NCBI GenBank assembly: GCA_030550695.1
Contig: JAUQOX010000022.1
Coordinates: 1 to 20,241 of the forward strand
Reading direction: 5' to 3'
Length of the DNA: 20,241 nucleotides
From: Gemmatimonadota bacterium
Lineage (GTDB): Bacteria; Gemmatimonadota; Gemmatimonadetes; Longimicrobiales; Gaopeijiaceae
Shown: piece after piece, positions 14,951 to 20,241 of the stretch
How the letters are laid out: the number at the start of each line of letters is the position of its first letter
Numbering within the stretch: the stretch's first letter is position 1
Notes under the pieces: generated by a model
The model's database searches: none
Told to the model about the DNA's origin: nothing
The model's input: the letters and a program-made list of their open reading frames with translations, nothing else
Translations under genes and position numbers: made by a program

Positions 14951-15217
14951 CTGGAGTGGGACGGAAACTGCCCCAACACCCCGGCGGGATCTTCGGGCCG
15001 GGAAAGCCGGCGGGGAGCCGCGGGGGGCTGGCCTCCGGCCTGGCGCCGTGCCCCTGGGAGCTCCGCGCCGGGAAGCGCCGGGGCCCAACCCTCTAAGACT
15101 TTCCCCCCGGGACCCTCCTCCGCAAGGCCCTCCGCCGCTTGCCATGGCCCCCCCTTTCCGACACCTTTTCCCGGCCCTCCCGCCCGGGGATTCCCTCAGC
15201 CATTGAGTAGAACTTCC
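14951..15217. other. Divergent upstream region of the OmpA-like gene and carB
   Basis: This GC-rich spacer must hold promoters for both directions if each gene has its own. I see no convincing -35/-10 pair, no pyrimidine-responsive leader and no small gene. Apart from short GC inverted repeats nothing is identifiable. Confidence 0.4.
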
Positions 15218-18200
15218 GTGCCCAAGCGCGAGGATATCCGATCCATCCTGATCCTGGGCTCCGGCCCCATCGTCATCGGTCAGGCTTGCGAGTTCGACTA
15301 TTCCGGCACCCAAGCCCTTAAAGCCCTTCGGGAGGAGGGGTACCGGACGATTCTGGTGAACTCCAATCCCGCCACCATCATGACGGATCCGGAACTGGCC
15401 GACCGCACCTATATCGAGCCCCTCACCCCCGAATGGGTGGAACGGATCCTCGAGCGGGAGCGCCCCGACGCCCTGCTGCCCACCATGGGAGGGCAGACGG
15501 CTCTGAATCTCGCCATGGAGCTCCATCGCAGGGGTGTCCTGGCCCACTACGGGGTGGAGCTGATCGGAGCCAACGCCCGAAGCATCGAAATGGCCGAGAA
15601 CCGGGAGGCCTTTGCCCTGGCCATGCGCCGGATCGGCCTGGCCGTTCCCCACGGGGGCTTTGCCAGGTCCCTGGACGAGGCCCTGGCCATTGTGGAGGAG
15701 GTGGGCTATCCGGCCATCATCCGTCCCTCCTTCACCCTGGGAGGCACCGGGGGGGGCATTGCCTACAACCTGGAGGAGTTCCGGAACCAGGTGAAACGGG
15801 GCCTGGAGGCTTCGCCCATTTCCGAGGTTCTCATCGACCGAAGCGTCATCGGCTGGAAGGAATTCGAGCTGGAGGTGGTGCGGGACGGGGCCGACAACGT
15901 CATCGTGGTGTGCTCCATCGAGAACTTCGATCCCATGGGGGTCCACACCGGCGATTCCATCACCGTGGCCCCGGCCCAGACCCTCTCGGACGTGGAATAC
16001 CAGCAGATGCGGGACGCCGCCATCGCCATCATGCGGGAGGTCGGGGTGGAGGCAGGCGGCTGCAACATCCAGTTCGCGGTGAACCCTGCCGACGGGGAGA
16101 TGTTGGTGGTGGAGATGAACCCCCGGGTTTCCCGCTCTTCCGCCCTGGCCTCCAAAGCCACCGGCTTCCCCATCGCCCGGGTGGGTGCCAAGCTGGCGGT
16201 GGGCTACCGTCTCGACGAACTCCCCAACGACATCACCCGGACCACCCCGGCGTCTTTCGAGCCGGTCCTGGATTACGTGGTGGTCAAGATCCCCCGCTTC
16301 GCCTTCGAAAAGTTCCCGGAGGCGGACCCCGTCCTGGGGGTGCAGATGAAGTCCGTGGGGGAAACCATGGCCATCGGGCGCACCTTCCGCTCGGCCTGGC
16401 AAAAGGGGTTCCGAGGGTTGGAGATCGGCCGCTCCGGTTGGGTGGTGGGGAGGGACCTGCGGGAAGACGGCTTGGAGGCGGCCGATCCCGAAAGCCTGTT
16501 GGCCGCCCTCCGGCGACCTACCCCGGAGCGCCCGTTCCAGCTGAAACGGGCTTTGGAGGCTGGACTCTCCCTGGAGGACCTCCACGAAGCCACCGGCATC
16601 GACCCCTGGTTCCTCGATCAGCTCCGCCGGATCGTGGAAACGGAGGGCTGGTATCGGACCCTGCCGGAGGTGACCCCCCAGGCGCTCCGCCACATGAAAC
16701 GGGAGGGGTTCAGCGACCGTCAGCTGGCGGACCTCCGGGGGGAGGGCGAGGAAGAGGTGCGGGACCGTCGCCGGCGCTGGGGGATTCGTGCCACCTACAA
16801 CGTGGTGGACACCTGTGCCGGCGAGTTCCCGGCCGCCACCCCTTACTTCTATTCCTCCTACGAAGACGAAAACGAGGCCCAACCCCTGGAGGGCCCCAAG
16901 GTGGTGATCTTGGGAAGCGGACCCAACCGCATCGGCCAAGGGATCGAGTTCGACTACTGCTGTGTGCAAGCGGTGCGGGGGCTTCAGGAGGCGGGGTTCC
17001 GAACCATCATGGTGAATTCCAACCCCGAGACCGTTTCCACGGACTTCGATGTGGCCGACCGCCTCTACTTCGAACCCCTCACCGTGGAAGACGTCTTGGA
17101 GATCATCCACCTGGAACAACCCCTGGGGGTGATTGTCCAGTTGGGAGGGCAGACCCCCCTGAAGCTGGCCCGCCCCTTGGCGGAGGCGGGGGTGCCCATC
17201 CTCGGCACCTCGGTGGAGGCCATCGACCGGGCAGAGGACCGGGAGCGGTTTGCTGAGGTGTGCCGTCGGGTGGGGGCCACCATACCCGCCCATGGGGTGG
17301 CCGCCACGGTGGCGGCGGCCCGGGAGGTGGCGGGCCGGATCGGCTATCCGGTGCTGGTGCGGCCCTCCTACGTGCTGGGAGGGCGGGCCATGCGGATCGT
17401 TTACGACGAGCAGGGGCTGGAGGAGTACTTCCACGAGGCGGTGCGGGCTTCGCCCGACCATCCCGTCCTCATCGACCGGTTCGTGGAAGACGCCTTCGAG
17501 GCGGACGTGGATGCTCTGAGCGACGGCCGGGAGGTTGTCATCGGGGGAATCATGCAGCACATCGAGGATGCCGGGGTGCACTCGGGGGACTCGGCCTGTG
17601 TGCTGCCGCCCTACCTCCTCACCGCCACGGAGATGGACGCCATGCGGGCCCTGACCCGGCAGTTTGCCCTGGAGTTGGGGGTGGTGGGGCTCCTCAACGT
17701 GCAGTTCGCCATCCGCGACGGGGTCATCTACGTGCTGGAGGTGAACCCCCGGGCTTCCCGGACTGTGCCCTTTGTGGGGAAGGCCACCGGTGTGCCCCTG
17801 GCCCGCCTGGCGGCCCGGGTCATGGCGGGGGAATCGGTGGACAGGCTGGGAATCCCCCGGGACCCCCGGGTGCCGGGGGTGGCGGTGAAGGAGGCGGTAT
17901 TCCCCTTCAATCGTTTCGAAGTGGACGTTCTCCTGGGCCCCGAGATGCGATCCACCGGCGAGGTGATGGGCATCGACGAATCCTTCGGGATGGCCTTCGC
18001 CAAGGCGTCGGCGGCGGCGGGGAACGCTCTTCCCGAAGGGGGCGGAACCCTGGTGGTGAGCGTGAACGACCGGGACAAGCCTACGGTGACCCCCATCGTG
18101 CGCCGCTTCTACGATCTGGGTTTCACCATCCTGGCCACCCGGGGTACCCACGAGCACCTGACCCGTTTGGGGATCCCGGCCCAGCGGATTTTCAAAGTGG

Positions 18201-18451
18201 GCGAAGGCCGGCCGGACATCGTGGACCGGATCGTGTCGGGCGAGGTCCAGCTCCTCATCAACACCCCCCTGGGGAAGAAGTCGCAGTACGACGACTACGC
18301 CATGCGGCGGGCTGCCATCACCTACCGGGTCCCTTATCTCACCACCATGTCGGCGGCCAGCGCGGCCTGCGACGCCATCATCGCCCTGCGGAGCCGGGCC
18401 CATCAGGTACGCAGCCTCCAGGAACGCCTGGCAGGAGTTGCCTTGCCATGA
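15218..18451 (+). CDS. carB: Carbamoyl phosphate synthase large subunit
   Basis: A 1077-residue protein, the family's usual length (E. coli 1073). It makes carbamoyl phosphate from bicarbonate, ATP and ammonia delivered by CarA, for pyrimidine and arginine synthesis. It starts MPKREDIRSILILGSGP, the standard CarB N-terminus, with IGQACEFDYSGTQA. Two ATP-grasp halves are visible: TLGGTGGGIAYN and EMNPRVSRSSALASKATG in the first, and SGPNRIGQGIEFDYCC and EVNPRASRTVPFVGKATG in the second. The MGS-like allosteric domain ends the protein (VSVNDRDKPTVTPI, INTPLGKKS). The start is GTG 15218 by homology; an in-frame TTG at 15203 is possible, and neither has a clear ribosome binding site. carA is not in the window. 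The stop overlaps the next start as ATGA. Confidence 0.96.
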   Translation: MPKREDIRSILILGSGPIVIGQACEFDYSGTQALKALREEGYRTILVNSNPATIMTDPELADRTYIEPLTPEWVERILERERPDALLPTMGGQTALNLAMELHRRGVLAHYGVELIGANARSIEMAENREAFALAMRRIGLAVPHGGFARSLDEALAIVEEVGYPAIIRPSFTLGGTGGGIAYNLEEFRNQVKRGLEASPISEVLIDRSVIGWKEFELEVVRDGADNVIVVCSIENFDPMGVHTGDSITVAPAQTLSDVEYQQMRDAAIAIMREVGVEAGGCNIQFAVNPADGEMLVVEMNPRVSRSSALASKATGFPIARVGAKLAVGYRLDELPNDITRTTPASFEPVLDYVVVKIPRFAFEKFPEADPVLGVQMKSVGETMAIGRTFRSAWQKGFRGLEIGRSGWVVGRDLREDGLEAADPESLLAALRRPTPERPFQLKRALEAGLSLEDLHEATGIDPWFLDQLRRIVETEGWYRTLPEVTPQALRHMKREGFSDRQLADLRGEGEEEVRDRRRRWGIRATYNVVDTCAGEFPAATPYFYSSYEDENEAQPLEGPKVVILGSGPNRIGQGIEFDYCCVQAVRGLQEAGFRTIMVNSNPETVSTDFDVADRLYFEPLTVEDVLEIIHLEQPLGVIVQLGGQTPLKLARPLAEAGVPILGTSVEAIDRAEDRERFAEVCRRVGATIPAHGVAATVAAAREVAGRIGYPVLVRPSYVLGGRAMRIVYDEQGLEEYFHEAVRASPDHPVLIDRFVEDAFEADVDALSDGREVVIGGIMQHIEDAGVHSGDSACVLPPYLLTATEMDAMRALTRQFALELGVVGLLNVQFAIRDGVIYVLEVNPRASRTVPFVGKATGVPLARLAARVMAGESVDRLGIPRDPRVPGVAVKEAVFPFNRFEVDVLLGPEMRSTGEVMGIDESFGMAFAKASAAAGNALPEGGGTLVVSVNDRDKPTVTPIVRRFYDLGFTILATRGTHEHLTRLGIPAQRIFKVGEGRPDIVDRIVSGEVQLLINTPLGKKSQYDDYAMRRAAITYRVPYLTTMSAASAACDAIIALRSRAHQVRSLQERLAGVALP

Positions 18452-19458
18452 CCGGGTCGGGCTTTTCCACCGCCTTCGTCCTCCACCCGGCCTCGGCGCT
18501 CCACGACCCGGGTTGGGGTCACCCCGAGCACCAGGGACGCCTCCGGGCTCTGGCAGGGGCCGTGGCCGCCGACATGCTGGCGCTCCACGGGCGGGTGGCC
18601 CAGATCGAAGCCAGGTCGGCCACCGAGGAGGAGCTGCTCCGCGTCCACACGCCCGAGCATCTGGATCAGCTGAGGCGCCTGGCGGATCGGGCCATGGAGG
18701 AGGAGCGGTCCATCCCCTGGGATTCGGATACCTTGGTGTCGGCCGCCTCTTGGGACGCCGCGGTGGGAAGCGCCGGGGCGGTCCTCTCTGCGGTGGAGGC
18801 GATCATCCAAGGGCACGTGCGGAACGCCTTCGTGGCCACCCGCCCGCCGGGCCACCACGCCCGGGCTCACCGGGCCATGGGCTTCTGCCTGGTGAACCAT
18901 GCGGCGGTGGCGGCCCGCTTCGTCCAGGACCGGGGTTGGGGAAAGCGGGTACTCATCCTGGACTGGGATGTGCATCACGGGAACGGTACCCAGGAGATCT
19001 TCTACGACGATCCCGACGTGTTCTACCTCTCCCTCCACCAGTTCCCCCACTACCCGGGGACGGGTTCGGCGGGGGAACGGGGGCGAGGTCCCGGAGAGGG
19101 ATTCACCCGGAACATCCCCCTTCGGCCCGGCACTCCCAGGGAGGTCTACCGGGAGAGTTTCTTTCGGGCCCTGGAGGAGGTGCGGGAAGGCTTCCGGCCG
19201 GACTTCGTGTTCGTTTCGTCGGGCTTTGACGTCCTTGCCGGGGACCCCCTCGGGGATCAGCAGGTGGAACCCCAGGACCTGTACGAGTTTACCCGGGGGG
19301 TGACGGCATGGGCGGAGGAGGTGTGCGGGGGGCGGGTGGTGGTTCTCCTGGAAGGAGGGTACGTACCTCGGCGGGTGGGGGAGGGAGCGGTGGCGGTGAT
19401 CCGGGCCCTGGCCGGGCTGGAGGCGCCGGAGTGGGATGCCTCTCCCCGTCAGGGCTGA
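18448..19458 (+). CDS. Class II histone deacetylase-like / acetylpolyamine amidohydrolase-type enzyme
   Basis: A 336-residue protein of the arginase-deacetylase fold. The zinc site is visible: Asp174 and His176 in DWDVHHGNGTQ and Asp261 in SSGFD. The catalytic His pair is in RPPGHHA (136-137), and LEGGY near 301-305 gives the active-site Gly-Gly-Tyr. HQFPHYPGTG is typical of class II bacterial HDAC-like proteins. Such enzymes remove acetyl groups from lysines, polyamines or small amides; the natural substrate cannot be read from sequence. Its ATG overlaps the carB stop (ATGA), so translation is probably coupled. A hairpin follows the stop codon. Confidence 0.93.
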   Translation: MTGSGFSTAFVLHPASALHDPGWGHPEHQGRLRALAGAVAADMLALHGRVAQIEARSATEEELLRVHTPEHLDQLRRLADRAMEEERSIPWDSDTLVSAASWDAAVGSAGAVLSAVEAIIQGHVRNAFVATRPPGHHARAHRAMGFCLVNHAAVAARFVQDRGWGKRVLILDWDVHHGNGTQEIFYDDPDVFYLSLHQFPHYPGTGSAGERGRGPGEGFTRNIPLRPGTPREVYRESFFRALEEVREGFRPDFVFVSSGFDVLAGDPLGDQQVEPQDLYEFTRGVTAWAEEVCGGRVVVLLEGGYVPRRVGEGAVAVIRALAGLEAPEWDASPRQG

Positions 19459-19460
19459 CC

Positions 19461-19478
19461 GCCGGAGACCACTCCGGC
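19461..19478 (+). terminator. Hairpin directly after the deacetylase gene
   Basis: GCCGGAG and CTCCGGC form a perfect 7-bp stem around ACCA, starting three bases after the deacetylase stop. Only a TTT occurs downstream, so it may be a weak terminator or an mRNA-stabilising element before the CcmH-like gene. Confidence 0.35.
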
Positions 19479-19500
19479 CGGCCCCCGAGGGTTTGCTCAC

Positions 19501-19507
19501 GGAGGAG
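19501..19507 (+). promoter_or_regulatory. Ribosome binding site of the CcmH-like gene
   Basis: GGAGGAG, five bases before the ATG at 19513, near-perfect Shine-Dalgarno. It fixes the start despite the long polar N-terminus that follows. Confidence 0.65.
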
Positions 19508-19512
19508 CCGAG

Positions 19513-20118
19513 ATGGTCAGGAACAGGACACGGGATCTGGGCGGGTCACCGAGCCCTCGGCCCCAGGGCCGGTACGTCCAGGGGGTAGGGCAGAGGCTGG
19601 GCGCCTTTCTCCTGCTGGCGGTTTTCTTGTCGGTGGGGGGTGCCGACCTTGTCGGGGCGATCCACGCCCAGGAGCGCCCCCGGTTGGACGAGCCGGTGCA
19701 ACCCCATCCGGAGGGGAACCGGGCCATCTCCCAGCTTCTTTCCCCCTTCTGCCCCGGGCTGATGCTGGAAGTCTGCCCGTCCCCCCAAGCCAAGCTCCTG
19801 CGGGATACCATCCAGCGCATGGCCCACCAGGGGCTGACGTCGGACAGTCTGGTGGCATGGATGCTGGCCACCTATGGGGAACAATACCGGGCCGTACCCC
19901 AGGCCAAGGGTAGCGGTCTCTGGGCCTGGATCATGCCGCCCCTCCTTTTGGTTTCGGGGGTGGCCTTGTTGGTGCTCGTCCTCCGGCGGTTCCGGGAAAG
20001 GGCCCTTCGGGGAGCCGGGGAGGGAACCGGCCGGGACGCCTCCCTCTCGCCGGACGAGGAGCGGGAGCTGCAGGAGGCCCTGGAGCAACTCAAGATTTCG
20101 GAGGAACGACCCTTCTGA
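19513..20118 (+). CDS. CcmH/CycL/NrfF-family cytochrome c maturation protein (variant cysteine motif)
   Basis: A 201-residue membrane-anchored protein. A long basic N-terminus precedes a hydrophobic signal/anchor (about 29-50). The CcmH domain spans about 68-130: LLSPFCPGLML, then the helical DTIQRMAHQGLTSDSL and ATYGEQY, matching the family's helices and the YGE motif. A second membrane segment (LWAWIMPPLLLVSGVALLVLVL, about 136-157) is followed by a charged cytoplasmic tail. CcmH reduces apocytochrome c thiols before haem attachment. The usual LRCxxC is LSPFC: the first Cys is Ser77, Cys80 remains, and another Cys lies at 88, giving a widely spaced pair. Redox competence by the classical route is therefore uncertain. 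It probably belongs with the gene that starts 32 bases downstream. Confidence 0.78.
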   Translation: MVRNRTRDLGGSPSPRPQGRYVQGVGQRLGAFLLLAVFLSVGGADLVGAIHAQERPRLDEPVQPHPEGNRAISQLLSPFCPGLMLEVCPSPQAKLLRDTIQRMAHQGLTSDSLVAWMLATYGEQYRAVPQAKGSGLWAWIMPPLLLVSGVALLVLVLRRFRERALRGAGEGTGRDASLSPDEERELQEALEQLKISEERPF

Positions 20119-20150
20119 CCCGCTCCTGACCGACCTCCTCGAAGGGAGGG

Positions 20151-20241
20151 ATGGAGCGGGCGAGCTTCCCCGGACCGCCGGGGGGTGACGCCCCGTCGGA
20201 AGGCCCCAAGCCCCAGGGTCGGAACCCTCCACCGCCACAGG
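20151..20241 (+). CDS. Start of a further gene, truncated by the window end
   Basis: An ATG 32 bases after the CcmH-like stop, preceded by AAGGGAGGG, opens a frame that runs to the window edge without a stop. It encodes MERASFPGPPGGDAPSEGPK and more Pro-rich residues, about 30 in all. A proline-rich cytoplasmic leader is consistent with a downstream cytochrome-biogenesis or membrane protein, but there is too little sequence to name it. Confidence 0.45.
   Translation, partial: MERASFPGPPGGDAPSEGPKPQGRNPPPPQ

Noticed and set aside
15094..15146. Promoter elements (TTGCCA, TAAGAC) upstream of carB.
   Set aside because: The hexamers are not in the right order or spacing for a promoter, so no call is made.
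13799..18403. The ndh frame stays open for about 1535 codons upstream on the minus strand, antisense to carB.
   Set aside because: High third-position GC in carB removes stop codons on the opposite strand; the translation is low-complexity Gly/Pro/Arg/His and has no recognisable domain before the ndh start.

Overview
The window is about 20 kb of very GC-rich, densely packed bacterial DNA with Gram-negative style envelope proteins: several lipoproteins, an OmpA-like peptidoglycan-binding lipoprotein and a CcmH-type cytochrome c maturation protein. GTG and TTG starts, ATGA-type overlaps, and large secreted M6 and M28 metallopeptidases with accessory domains suggest an aerobic, proteolytic bacterium of the Gemmatimonadota or a similar high-GC phylum. 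This assignment is an inference from gene style; there is no rRNA or other taxonomic marker.

Layout. 1-2163: the 3' part of a secreted M6-family metalloprotease with repeat, Ig-like and dockerin-like C-terminal modules, overlapping by ATGA with a small lipoprotein. 2441-6634: a DASS/SLC13-type membrane transporter, then a secreted M28 zinc peptidase fused to a TolB-like beta-propeller. 6774-12329: a complete phosphate (Pst) operon in the order pstS, phoU, pstC, pstA, pstB1, pstB2. 12485-14940: a type II NADH dehydrogenase and an OmpA-like lipoprotein, both on the minus strand, with a 47-codon membrane protein on the plus strand between them. 15218-20241: carB, a class II HDAC-like deacetylase, a CcmH-like protein and the beginning of a further gene, all on the plus strand.

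The most interesting region is the Pst operon. It has two consecutive, translationally overlapping PstB genes whose defects are complementary. PstB1 keeps the LSGGQ signature but has lost the Q-loop glutamine and the H-switch histidine. PstB2 keeps Walker A, Q-loop, Walker B and H-switch but its signature is LTLEE instead of LSGGQ. The two would form one complete and one degenerate ATP site only as a heterodimer. In the same operon PhoU is fused to a low-molecular-weight phosphatase/ArsC-type domain in which the nucleophilic cysteine is replaced by aspartate. A perfect 7-bp inverted repeat between pstS and phoU covers the phoU ribosome binding site. Together these suggest a remodelled phosphate uptake and sensing machine: PstS captures phosphate, PstC/PstA form the channel, an asymmetric PstB1/PstB2 motor drives it, and PhoU with a pseudo-phosphatase sensor or docking domain relays transport status. 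The function of the asymmetry and of the fusion is inferred.

Other points of note are the dockerin-like tail of the M6 protease next to its coupled lipoprotein, the divergent substrate/sodium motifs of the DASS transporter, a CcmH whose CxxC is replaced by a widely spaced cysteine pair, and an orphan MetS-like micro-protein. No tRNA, rRNA, CRISPR array, insertion sequence or phage gene is visible, and no gene-free stretch exceeds about 280 bases.
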